In this document: piece by piece, positions 52,840 to 60,857 of the stretch
Layout of the letters: every line of letters begins with the position of its first letter
How positions within the stretch are numbered: position 1 is the stretch's first letter
Origin: Bacteriovoracaceae bacterium
GTDB taxonomy: Bacteria; Bdellovibrionota; Bacteriovoracia; Bacteriovoracales; Bacteriovoracaceae
NCBI GenBank assembly: GCA_947377285.1
Contig: CANCFT010000015.1
Span: forward strand, 1-64,000
DNA length: 64,000 bases
Direction: 5' to 3'
Program-made: the position numbers and the translations under genes
The notes under the pieces: generated by a model
What the model was told of the DNA's origin: nothing
Seen by the model: only the letters and a program-made list of their open reading frames with translations
The model's database searches: none

Positions 52840-53601
52840 ATGAATAAAAAAATACAATCTTGGAAAAATTTAAACGTATGGCTAATAGGTGCATCCTCAG
52901 GGATAGGCAAAGCTCTCGCAATTAAACTTTTAAGTCATGGAGCTAACGTCTACTTATCTTCTCGAAAAGAACATTTGTTAAATGAAATTAAAAATATATA
53001 TCCAAAAGCAGCTACAGTTCTTCCTCTCGATGTATTAGACTTAGAACAGATTGCCTTACAATTTTCAAAAATACCTGAGATAGACCTGGTTATTTACCTA
53101 GCGGCCGATTATTCTCCCCTCTCAGTCACATCTTTTAACGCTGAAGAAGTAACTAAAATAATTAACGTAAATTTAATAGGTGCTACAAACATTTCCAGTG
53201 TAGTGCTCCCAAGACTTATCTCACAAAAAAAGGGACATTTATCTTTTGTAGCGAGTATCGCAGGTTATATTGGATTGCCGCATTCGTCTGTCTATGGCGC
53301 TACAAAAGCTGCTCTTATAAATTTAGCTGAAAGTTTTTATGTCGAATGTAAAGAGTTTGGAGTTGATATTTCAATTATTAATCCCGGATTTGTAGAAACA
53401 AATCTAACAAGTAAAAATTCATTTGATATGCCTTTTATTATGACACCTGAAATTGCAGCAAATCATATTATCAAAGGATTTAAAAAAGGCCGATTTGATA
53501 TTGTTTTTCCATTTGGCTTTTCACTGTTTTTTCGATTTATTAGACTTTTTCCATACCCTATTCACTTACGCCTAGTTAAAAACCTGGTAAAACAAAAATG
53601 A
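52840..53601 (+). CDS. Short-chain dehydrogenase/reductase (SDR)
   Basis: Classical SDR with NAD(P)-binding LIGASSGIGKALAIKLLSHG, the LVIYLAADYSPLS (NAG-equivalent) strand, catalytic Ser in LSFVASIAGYIG and catalytic YxxxK in SVYGATKAALINLAES, followed by INPGFVETNLTSKN. Length 253. The C-terminal hydrophobic stretch (FPFGFSLFFRFIRLFP) suggests membrane contact. It overlaps the NTF2-like gene by four bases. Together with DUF2878/DUF3833 it makes up a reduced lipid cluster. The substrate is unknown. Confidence 0.88.
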   Translation: MNKKIQSWKNLNVWLIGASSGIGKALAIKLLSHGANVYLSSRKEHLLNEIKNIYPKAATVLPLDVLDLEQIALQFSKIPEIDLVIYLAADYSPLSVTSFNAEEVTKIINVNLIGATNISSVVLPRLISQKKGHLSFVASIAGYIGLPHSSVYGATKAALINLAESFYVECKEFGVDISIINPGFVETNLTSKNSFDMPFIMTPEIAANHIIKGFKKGRFDIVFPFGFSLFFRFIRLFPYPIHLRLVKNLVKQK

Positions 53602-54020
53602 ATAATGACAAAATAAACCAATTAATTTCATGGTATGATAATTTAACCCCCTCAACACTTAATCAAATCAAAGATTTCTATGCAGAAAACACATATTTCC
53701 GCGATCCATTTTACGAATTTAAAAGCCTCGACTCTTTAATTCATTACTACCAAGAAATGTTTGCAAAAATCAAAGACCCTAAGTTTACAATTACTAAAAA
53801 CTTCAGCGATTCAAATACAAATGAACTCGTCTTGTTTTGGGATTTTCATTTCATGGCCCTTGGTAAACCTATGACAATTTCTGGAAATACTCATTTTAAA
53901 TTTAATAACGAAGACAAAATTACTCACCATGTTGATTATTGGGATTCAGTTAATGAACTATGGATGAAAACTCCAGTAATTGGTAATATGCTAAAGTTAT
54001 TCTACAAAATTGCTTTCTAA
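53598..54020 (+). CDS. SnoaL/NTF2-like protein
   Basis: A 140-residue single-domain protein of the NTF2-like (cone) fold: LTPSTLNQIKDFYAENTYFR, DPFYEFKSLDSLIHYYQEMF, ELVLFWDFHFMALGKPMTIS, HFKFNNEDKITHHVDYWDSV. The ITHHVDYWD element is the family's usual end strand. It is coupled to the SDR gene by a four-base overlap. In the larger version of this cluster the same two genes lie side by side. Function is unknown; a binding or isomerase role is inference. Confidence 0.82.
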   Translation: MNNDKINQLISWYDNLTPSTLNQIKDFYAENTYFRDPFYEFKSLDSLIHYYQEMFAKIKDPKFTITKNFSDSNTNELVLFWDFHFMALGKPMTISGNTHFKFNNEDKITHHVDYWDSVNELWMKTPVIGNMLKLFYKIAF

Positions 54021-54048
54021 TATCATTCAATAAAATATTTATAAAATA

Positions 54049-54552
54049 TTAAGAAGAATAATGAAAGTTTTTACCGTGCTCTCTCAAACCAGAAAGTGCT
54101 CTTTGTTCAAAATGAGTGCCAGTCACACCACCAAAAATACCAATGACGAATGCCAATGTATCACCTAAAAATGAACGAAGAAAATATTGAGGATTACCAG
54201 AGGTTAATAAACTGTCTAGAATCGCTGGCGCAAAAACTAAAAATAGAATGCCCATAATAAGATAACTACCACAGCAGGCAGCAAAAGCATTGAGTACACC
54301 TTCTGTAGTCGTCTGAGACTTTGCCCCTAACGCTGCAATAAAGCCTGCAAAATAAAGACTTATCGACCATGCAATCGTTGTTGCTACCCAAAAAGAAGTT
54401 CCAGAAGTCGTGATATCATTTAAATTAAAATTCCAAAAACCAAGTGCTGCAATTAACGAGAAGGATAGAATCATAATCGACAAAGAAGCCATAATACCGG
54501 CCACAACTGCACGCACTCCTATTCGACTAGAGAAATCAGTTTGATTTTTCAT
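54049..54552 (-). CDS. Four-segment membrane protein (167 aa)
   Basis: Not recognised. Four membrane segments (VVAGIMASLSIMILSFSLIA, FWVATTIAWSISLYFAGFIA, LNAFAACCGSYLIMGILFLV, FLGDTLAFVIGIFGGVTGTH) with short loops and a hydrophilic C-terminus. The pattern is like small integral stress proteins. The ATG has a strong GGAGG ribosome binding site. It follows a second small membrane protein gene on the same strand after 12 bases; the two form a likely operon, divergent from the Hsp20 gene. Confidence 0.6.
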   Translation of the reverse strand: MKNQTDFSSRIGVRAVVAGIMASLSIMILSFSLIAALGFWNFNLNDITTSGTSFWVATTIAWSISLYFAGFIAALGAKSQTTTEGVLNAFAACCGSYLIMGILFLVFAPAILDSLLTSGNPQYFLRSFLGDTLAFVIGIFGGVTGTHFEQRALSGLREHGKNFHYSS

Positions 54553-54564
54553 AAAAAACCTCCA

Positions 54565-55023
54565 CTAAAATATTCTTAAATTTTCGTGTACTTTTGACCA
54601 ACCAAAAAAATGTCCTAAAATAACAAGGGAAATGCCAACAAGGTTAGTTAAAAAATAATGATTCCAAATGCCATTTATCAAGAAAACAATTCCAATAACA
54701 TTAAACGTTATATTAATTGGATGCATGTGCATTAATCCAATTTTTCCTAAAGTAGTTTCGGACATTAATTCTAAATCTATTTTTCTTGAAAAATAAAAAC
54801 CTAAGACATCGAATGAAACATATACTGCTAGAGAGCTAACCCAATCTTGATTCCATAAAAAATAAATAGACCAAATAAGTCCAATCAGATTAAAAACTAA
54901 CTTACGTGGATATGCCATTGTCAAAAAATAACGCTCCATCTTTCCAAAATGCTCTAACTGCATTTTCGAATCTTCAAACAAATGACTATCATCTAATTGT
55001 GAATTAATAATTTTTAATGACAT
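54565..55023 (-). CDS. Membrane protein (152 aa)
   Basis: Not recognised. A cytoplasmic N-terminal stretch of about 40 residues is followed by four membrane segments (LVFNLIGLIWSIYFLW, VSSLAVYVSFDVLGFYF, INITFNVIGIVFLINGIW, YFLTNLVGISLVILGHFFGW). GAGGAG precedes the ATG. Divergently placed from the Hsp20 gene, which suggests stress-linked expression, but no shared promoter motif was clear in the 209-base gap. Confidence 0.58.
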   Translation of the reverse strand: MSLKIINSQLDDSHLFEDSKMQLEHFGKMERYFLTMAYPRKLVFNLIGLIWSIYFLWNQDWVSSLAVYVSFDVLGFYFSRKIDLELMSETTLGKIGLMHMHPINITFNVIGIVFLINGIWNHYFLTNLVGISLVILGHFFGWSKVHENLRIF

Positions 55024-55232
55024 TATAAACTCCTCACTAATTTATCAAGATTGATATTATAAAAAAAAATCAACCTGAGGATATTTACTGCAAAGAACAC
55101 TCCATAATAAAAATATTTAATCATACTTATAACAAATAAATATTGGATCTTTTTTTTTAGGTATGTAAATTTTAATATAACTTTCAAAATGAAAATAATT
55201 TCATAAGAAAAACTAACTTAAAGGAGTCGTCT

Positions 55233-55718
55233 ATGCATTTATCACCTTGGAAATCATCAAGTTCTGCCCCCGTTATTAATTCAAAAACAAGAGATGACTT
55301 TAAATCTTTTCATAATGAAATGAATCAACTTATAAATACATTTTTTAATAGAAATGAAATATCACTTCCTCAATCAATGGACTCAACGATTTTCCCAACA
55401 ATTGATATAAAAGAAAAAGATAACAAATATCTTTTAGATGCTGATGTACCAGGAATGGCAGAAGAAGACTTAACAATAGATTTGAAAAATAATACTCTTA
55501 TTCTTAAAGGTGAGAAAAAAAGTGAAATGGAGTCACATGATTCTGATTTTGTTTGTATAGAAAGATCATACGGTTCTTTCAGAAGAGAAATTCCATTTGA
55601 TGAAGAGATTGACCAAGAAAATATTAAAGCAGAGCTTAAAGACGGTGTACTACACGTAGAACTTAATAAAAAAGAAAAAAGTAAATCTAATCATAAAAAA
55701 ATACCTATAAAACATTAA
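55233..55718 (+). CDS. Small heat-shock protein, Hsp20 family
   Basis: ATP-independent chaperone that holds unfolding proteins. The alpha-crystallin domain (residues ~50-145) shows FPTIDIKEKDNKYLLDADVP, GMAEEDLTIDLKNNTLILKG and the ending DGVLHVELNKKEK. Length 161, with the disordered N-terminal arm carrying the region FKSFHNEMNQLINTFF. The C-terminal IxI-like motif is present (IPIKH). AAGGAG lies before the ATG. No CIRCE element was seen upstream. It is followed by a hairpin. Confidence 0.93.
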   Translation: MHLSPWKSSSSAPVINSKTRDDFKSFHNEMNQLINTFFNRNEISLPQSMDSTIFPTIDIKEKDNKYLLDADVPGMAEEDLTIDLKNNTLILKGEKKSEMESHDSDFVCIERSYGSFRREIPFDEEIDQENIKAELKDGVLHVELNKKEKSKSNHKKIPIKH

Positions 55719-55722
55719 TAAG

Positions 55723-55759
55723 TTGTATGGGAAAAATAAAACTAATTTCTCCCATACAA
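55723..55759 (+). terminator. Hairpin after the Hsp20 gene
   Basis: TTGTATGGGA and TCCCATACAA form a ten-pair stem with a 17-base loop, starting five bases after the stop codon. The following sequence is only moderately T-rich. Confidence 0.55.
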
Positions 55760-55857
55760 TTAAATTTTAAATCAATATTGTAATTCTTGAATTAAATAAT
55801 TGCTAAGTAAATAAATCTTAGGTAAAATTAAAATATTTTATTCAAAGGAAATTTTAT

Positions 55858-56433
55858 ATGCAATCAAATGAAAAATTAAAAGAATCCAATAGTTCATTTA
55901 TAACTCTTCCTAATGGGTTACCTGGAATTATAGGCCCTATGCGGGCCTATCCTGATACTGCAAAACCCCTAGATGAATTAACTGAACTTTTACTTTCTAA
56001 AGAAACATCAACATTTTCAAAAGCAGAAAGAGAGACTGTTGCAAGTTATGTCTCCTACCTCAACCAATGCGTCTTTTGTGCTGAGACTCATGCTGCTGTT
56101 GGAGACTATCATTTAGACAAACCTGGCTTCAATAAAAAAGTCTGGGAAGATTTAAATACTGCCCCTGTGAGCGAGCGACTTCGTGCACTTCTACGATTGG
56201 CCAGTAAAGTCCAAAAAACACCCTGTAAAGTCGTAAAAAGTGATATCGATACAGCATTAGAGCTCGGATCAACTCAGCAAGATATTCATGACACTGTTCT
56301 CATTGCTGCAGCTTTTTGCATGTTCAATCGTTATGTTGATGGACTTGGAACGCTCGCATTTCCGCCTGGAGATAAAGCTTATCAAGACATTGGAAAAAGA
56401 CTTGGAAAAAGTGGATATATATACAATCCATAG
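55858..56433 (+). CDS. Alkylhydroperoxidase AhpD-like (carboxymuconolactone decarboxylase family) protein
   Basis: Peroxidase-related family with the redox motif YVSYLNQCVFCAETHAAVG (CxxC...H), preceded by SKAERETVAS and followed by LLRLASKVQKTPCKV and HDTVLIAAAFCMFNRYVDGL. Length 191. These helical proteins form trimers or hexamers and reduce peroxides through the CxxC pair; their electron donor is not encoded nearby. AAGGA precedes the ATG. Its placement beside Hsp20, near MsrA, gives a stress-response flavour to this stretch. Confidence 0.85.
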   Translation: MQSNEKLKESNSSFITLPNGLPGIIGPMRAYPDTAKPLDELTELLLSKETSTFSKAERETVASYVSYLNQCVFCAETHAAVGDYHLDKPGFNKKVWEDLNTAPVSERLRALLRLASKVQKTPCKVVKSDIDTALELGSTQQDIHDTVLIAAAFCMFNRYVDGLGTLAFPPGDKAYQDIGKRLGKSGYIYNP

Positions 56434-56467
56434 TAACTAACTGATTTGAAAAAAAACCATCTAAAAA

Positions 56468-57994
56468 TTAATTTAAATGATTCACATATTCATGAAGTTT
56501 TTTTGATAACAAGTCGAGTTCATTAGAAGATTCTTTGACTTGCATAGCTTCTTTTTCAACAGATTTAATAGAATTAGAAATTTGCAATATATTCTTTGAT
56601 ATTCGATCAACCCCTTGATCTGCACTAATAACAACACGATTAATTTCTTGAGTCGTTTTTGATTGCAAATTCACTGAAGATGAAATTGTATTTGAAAAAT
56701 TATTTAGAGAATTAATGGTCTTACTTATTTCATCTATAGATTTCGTTGAAGCAATTGCTTTACATTGAATATCCTGAATAGTTTTATCTATTTCTTCAGT
56801 GGCCCGAGCGGTTTGTTTTGAAAGTTCTTTAACTTCATTGGCAACAACAGCAAATCCCTTTCCATTTTCCCCGGCCCTAGCGGCTTCTATTGTCGCATTT
56901 AAGGCAAGTAAATTAGTTTGTTGAGAAATAGTGTTTATTAATTTTGTCACATCTCCAACTTTATCAATAGAGCGTCTTAATTCACTAATTGTTTTTTCAG
57001 TATTTTTTGTTAATAAAATTGCTTCATTTGATAAGACCATTGAATCAGCAGATATCTGAGTTATTCCTTGCATGGAATTCACAAGTTCATGCATACTTTT
57101 ACTCAATTGAGATATTTCTAAATTAAGCACATTAGTTGAGTTATTCACACTGCTTGATTGCGAAAAAACATCTTCAATCGCAGTATTTAATTTTTTAGAT
57201 AGTTGAAGTCCATCCTTTGATGAATGAGATAACTCTAATGAGGCATCTTCTAAATTTTTGATTAATTTTTCTTTATTACTTATTAAATTCCAATTAACCA
57301 TAACTCCTAAAAAAATATTTTGGTTATCATTTATTGCGGAAATAGATAATTCAATAACGTCAGAGTGAAGAATTATTTTTTTCACAATTGGAAAATGTGA
57401 AGGATCATTAAACAATGCCAAGAGTGAAGAGTCTTGAATAAACCAACTTATTGATTTATTTAAAAGTTCATCCACATTATCTGGAAGTTCAATTCCCAGT
57501 TTTTGAAAACTATTAAATGATGCTAGATTTATGTATTCGAGATTTCCAGTAGGAGAAATCATTAAAGTATTTGTGGAAGATTTTTCTATCATCATTGAAA
57601 TTCGCGCTACTTTTTCTTCATTTAACTTGGCCAGAGTCGTATCAATGGCCAGGATTATAATTTTACTCACTATTCCATCCGCATTTTTAATTGGATTATA
57701 TGAAGCCGTAAAATAGACTAAATTTTTATTTTTTCTATTTACTCTTTTAGCTTCTCTTAAAAAATGCAATCCATTTTTTAAATCAAGTAGAAAGTTTTTA
57801 TATGAATCAGATTGGGCCACATCGGGAGGGGCCGTGACTCGATGGTGCTCACCGATGAGTTCACTTGGTGAAAAGCCCAAAAGATGACAATAAGCTTCAT
57901 TGGCATCCATTATAATACCATTTGGATCAAGCTCAATATAGGCAAATGTCTTTTTAAAAGATTCAATCATTTGTTCAGATAAATTAGTAAGCAT
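56468..57994 (-). CDS. Soluble methyl-accepting chemotaxis-type protein with PAS domains
   Basis: Sensory receptor without membrane segments. PAS domain 1 (residues ~10-125) shows [20 protein letters not shown] and [16 protein letters not shown]; a second, weaker PAS-like region covers ~140-240. The signalling domain (residues ~250-508) has the hairpin tip [18 protein letters not shown] and [19 protein letters not shown]. It should signal to a CheA kinase in the cytoplasm, perhaps sensing redox or ligand. The ATG at 57994 was chosen over a GTG at 58000. No methylation enzymes are nearby. Confidence 0.9.
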   Translation of the reverse strand: MLTNLSEQMIESFKKTFAYIELDPNGIIMDANEAYCHLLGFSPSELIGEHHRVTAPPDVAQSDSYKNFLLDLKNGLHFLREAKRVNRKNKNLVYFTASYNPIKNADGIVSKIIILAIDTTLAKLNEEKVARISMMIEKSSTNTLMISPTGNLEYINLASFNSFQKLGIELPDNVDELLNKSISWFIQDSSLLALFNDPSHFPIVKKIILHSDVIELSISAINDNQNIFLGVMVNWNLISNKEKLIKNLEDASLELSHSSKDGLQLSKKLNTAIEDVFSQSSSVNNSTNVLNLEISQLSKSMHELVNSMQGITQISADSMVLSNEAILLTKNTEKTISELRRSIDKVGDVTKLINTISQQTNLLALNATIEAARAGENGKGFAVVANEVKELSKQTARATEEIDKTIQDIQCKAIASTKSIDEISKTINSLNNFSNTISSSVNLQSKTTQEINRVVISADQGVDRISKNILQISNSIKSVEKEAMQVKESSNELDLLSKKLHEYVNHLN

Positions 57995-58058
57995 TTTCAC
58001 TTCTCAAAAGTATTATTATCTGAATATTATAAATGAAATTATTGATTTTAAGTCAATT

Positions 58059-58619
58059 TTAAAAAGAAATTTTTCTTAAAAAGTGATTATCATAACCACC
58101 TGGGTGCTTAACTAGGTATTTTTGATGATATTCTTCTGCTGGCCAAAACTTATTTGCAGCACTGATCTCAGTTTTCACTGGTGATTTCCATGCCTTTGAT
58201 TTATCAACTTTTTCTTTAAAAGAGTTCGCATCATTTTTCTGTTTATCAGAATGATAAAAAATTGCTGACCTATATTGTGTCCCTGAATCATTACCTTGTC
58301 TATTTAAGGTCGTTGGATCATGCATTTTAAAAAATAAATTTAATAATTCAGTATATGTTACAATTTTTGGGTCAAAAACAATCTCAACACTTTCAGCGTG
58401 TCCAGTATGCCCGTCATGCATGTCTTCATATTTAGGATTGGATGTTGTCCCACCTGTATACCCGACGATAGTACTTACAACTCCAGGTATATTTCTAAAG
58501 AACTCTTCAGTTCCCCAAAAGCAACCAGCAGCGAATGTTGCTGTCTCAGTGATTGGCTTTGCAAAAACAATTGAAGATTGGACAACGCTTAGGAAAATGA
58601 ACAGCAAAAATATTTTCAC
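58059..58619 (-). CDS. msrA: Peptide-methionine (S)-S-oxide reductase, exported form
   Basis: Repairs oxidised methionine. The catalytic motif is FAAGCFWGTEEFFRNIPGVV, followed by GYTGG, HAESVEIVFDP, MHDPTTLNRQGNDSGTQYRS and YHQKYLVKHPGGYDNHFLRK. The GTG at 58619, with AAGGA upstream, gives a signal peptide (FLLFIFLSVVQSSIVFAKP), so this copy should act in the periplasm or be a membrane-tethered protein. Length is 186. MsrB is not in the window, so reduction of the R form must lie elsewhere. Confidence 0.93.
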   Translation of the reverse strand: MKIFLLFIFLSVVQSSIVFAKPITETATFAAGCFWGTEEFFRNIPGVVSTIVGYTGGTTSNPKYEDMHDGHTGHAESVEIVFDPKIVTYTELLNLFFKMHDPTTLNRQGNDSGTQYRSAIFYHSDKQKNDANSFKEKVDKSKAWKSPVKTEISAANKFWPAEEYHQKYLVKHPGGYDNHFLRKISF

Positions 58620-58694
58620 AAAAAATCCTTGAAAAAAGATTAAATTCTTTAAGAATATTAACAATAAATCAAGAAATTTTCAATTTTTTAAAAA

Positions 58695-59219
58695 CTATTG
58701 AACTGATAAAGCATCAAGTATATAAACAGTGCGACATTTTTTAATTTCCATATATTTTTCTTTTGAATTAATTTTATAAAAATTTTGAAATTCAGCTGAG
58801 ATCATATAATTTATTAAAACGGCTTCATCTGTATGTGGCGATAGTATAATCCGTTTTGCTTTTAATTTATTACTTTGCAAAAGGGTATCAAGAATTGTCT
58901 TAATAGTTAAACCTCCAACGCCTGCTATGAGTACGTTGCCTTTGATTTCTTCATCAAGAGATTCAGCAGGAAGCACATGTAGATGGCAATTTATTTCATC
59001 TAGTCTCAAAAATGTTTGTTTTAAAAGTTGACTGAGGCGTTCCATAATCTGTGGAACTTGATCTACAAAATGAATATTAGAATATTCATTACTTTTTAAA
59101 GCACCAATTCCAACATATCCATGATCACAACATATATCCCAAAAATCCTCACCTTTGAGTGTAAACTCTAAAAATAATTTCATCCGTATTGTCAGTTTAG
59201 GATTTTTTAATTTTTTCAT
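58695..59219 (-). CDS. TrmK-like tRNA (adenine22-N1)-methyltransferase
   Basis: SAM-dependent methyltransferase matching the TrmK/DUF633 family: FWDICCDHGYVGIGAL (SAM motif), HFVDQVPQIMERLSQL and NVLIAGVGGLTIKTILDTL (the GMGG-type strand), then RIILSPHTDEAVLINYM. Length 174 is shorter than the usual ~220-230, and the C-terminal extension is missing. TrmK is mostly known from Gram-positive bacteria, so the exact target is uncertain. The start is unsure: ATG at 59219 and TTG at 59252 both lack a ribosome binding site. The TTG start would overlap the neighbouring gene. Confidence 0.75.
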   Translation of the reverse strand: MKKLKNPKLTIRMKLFLEFTLKGEDFWDICCDHGYVGIGALKSNEYSNIHFVDQVPQIMERLSQLLKQTFLRLDEINCHLHVLPAESLDEEIKGNVLIAGVGGLTIKTILDTLLQSNKLKAKRIILSPHTDEAVLINYMISAEFQNFYKINSKEKYMEIKKCRTVYILDALSVQ

Positions 59220-59232
59220 TTTAATACATATT

Positions 59233-60735
59233 TTACATTGGTGATTCAGCAAATATTGGAATGAGTATTGGCGATTTATCTCGATTTAATTTAGATGTTA
59301 CTTTTGAGTAAGTTACATACCCGATAGCTTGATCTATGACAACAAAAGCGTAACCCAATAATTTAATTTTAGAATTATTTTTTTTCATGGCCATTTGTTC
59401 AAAGAAAAGTAATGCTCCCAAATCAGCTTGAGTTTGGGCATTCCCTATTATTACTTCCCAGCTAGTATCCAAGGCAATTCTAGCATAATTATCATCTTTT
59501 TTAATCACAAAATTAATAAGAGAAGAATCTTGAAGAGCTATATATCCACAGGCCATAAACCTGGCCTTAGTCGTCTTAAGAGAACTTGAGGCTCCTGTCA
59601 TTAAAACAGTATCAAGCGCCATAAAACCGATATTTTGTAATACATCTTTATTGCTGAGTAAATTTTTTGCCATTAAAACTGGATTTGGATTTTGAATTTC
59701 ATCAACACGTGCGTAAGCTTCAGAAGCTAACTGAATTCCCATGTTTAAACCAATATATTTCCATTGGCCGACAGCTCCAGTAAATACTTTATTGGCAGTT
59801 TGGATTAATTTACTCTTAATTACATATCCTCGAATTGTTGAATCGACATCCCTTTTCCAATTCAATAGGACAAATCTAGCTCCTACTTCTCCTGAAAACA
59901 GTTTACTTTCATTAAAACGATTTGATTTTATTTTAAATTTTTGACTGATTTGCAAACGATGATTTTCAAAAATTGAAAGAGTTTTTTCGCAAATTAATTT
60001 AAAAAAACTTGTTTCACTTATTAATTTTAAAGGAGTTGATAAAATCCGCGCTCCCCATTTTAGTAAGATGCCACCGGTTACCCAGCTGGCCACATCAATC
60101 GAGAGATATCCATATAAATCTTTTTGTTCAAAATTTTTCATCTTTTCATTAAGTTGTTTATAACCATTAAGAATTAATTTCGTTTGAAATTCTATTTGAA
60201 TTAAAGTTAAACTTGATATTGGGTTGTTTCTTTCCGTTTCAAGTCGTAAAGACATATCTTCTAAATTAATCCAATCTTTATAAAAATTTTCGTTGTTTTT
60301 TTCATAGGCATCTATTGATAAGAAAAAATAACTCAAGAGTGAAGTAGAAATTGAAGAAAGATATAAGGTTGAAGTTGATTTGAAATGATCTAAAAGTAGA
60401 TCCGATATTATATCTCTCCCAAATTGATCGTTACCTTCTTTTTGAACAACTTTTAACCCACTCTCCGTTAAAATAAACCAAGTATTTATTTTTCCACTTC
60501 CCAAAAGATCACGACCGTAACCTATTATCGGATTCATGTGATTCATAATTCTCGGTAAACCGGCAGATTCAATTTTAACTTCTAGCTCACCCTGGGAATT
60601 AGTCTTTGGAAGAAGTGATAAATTGGCCGTTTCACCAAGTGAATCAACAATTTGAATTTCAAAACGTGAGGCAACTTCTGCGAATGCAAATGAATTTACA
60701 AAAAGAAAAATAAGAATAATGATATTTTTGAACAT
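59233..60735 (-). CDS. Large hypothetical exported protein (500 aa)
   Basis: Not recognised. Signal peptide (IIILIFLFVNSFAFAEV), then a 480-residue, mostly helical chain with several hydrophobic stretches (YLSSISTSLLSYFFLSI, VASWVTGGILLKWGARIL, GFMALDTVLMTGASSSL) that could be buried helices or membrane contacts. No cysteine-rich or enzymatic motif. Its end reaches 14 bases past the alternative TTG start of the TrmK-like gene. No clear ribosome binding site. Confidence 0.58.
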   Translation of the reverse strand: MFKNIIILIFLFVNSFAFAEVASRFEIQIVDSLGETANLSLLPKTNSQGELEVKIESAGLPRIMNHMNPIIGYGRDLLGSGKINTWFILTESGLKVVQKEGNDQFGRDIISDLLLDHFKSTSTLYLSSISTSLLSYFFLSIDAYEKNNENFYKDWINLEDMSLRLETERNNPISSLTLIQIEFQTKLILNGYKQLNEKMKNFEQKDLYGYLSIDVASWVTGGILLKWGARILSTPLKLISETSFFKLICEKTLSIFENHRLQISQKFKIKSNRFNESKLFSGEVGARFVLLNWKRDVDSTIRGYVIKSKLIQTANKVFTGAVGQWKYIGLNMGIQLASEAYARVDEIQNPNPVLMAKNLLSNKDVLQNIGFMALDTVLMTGASSSLKTTKARFMACGYIALQDSSLINFVIKKDDNYARIALDTSWEVIIGNAQTQADLGALLFFEQMAMKKNNSKIKLLGYAFVVIDQAIGYVTYSKVTSKLNRDKSPILIPIFAESPM

Positions 60736-60804
60736 ATGCTTAATGATCTAAGCAATAATAATGCCTTTGATAAGTATTTATAAGAACATGATAATTAAAG
60801 CAAA

Positions 60805-60827
60805 AACTGTCTAAAATATAGACAGTT
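60805..60827 (-). terminator. Intrinsic terminator of the giant fibre gene
   Basis: AACTGTCTA and TAGACAGTT form a perfect nine-pair stem with a five-base loop; on the minus strand it is followed by TTTGCTTTAATT. It lies about 30 bases past the stop of the gene at 60858. Confidence 0.72.
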
Positions 60828-60857
60828 GATGATTTTTAACAAATTTAGAATAATTTC

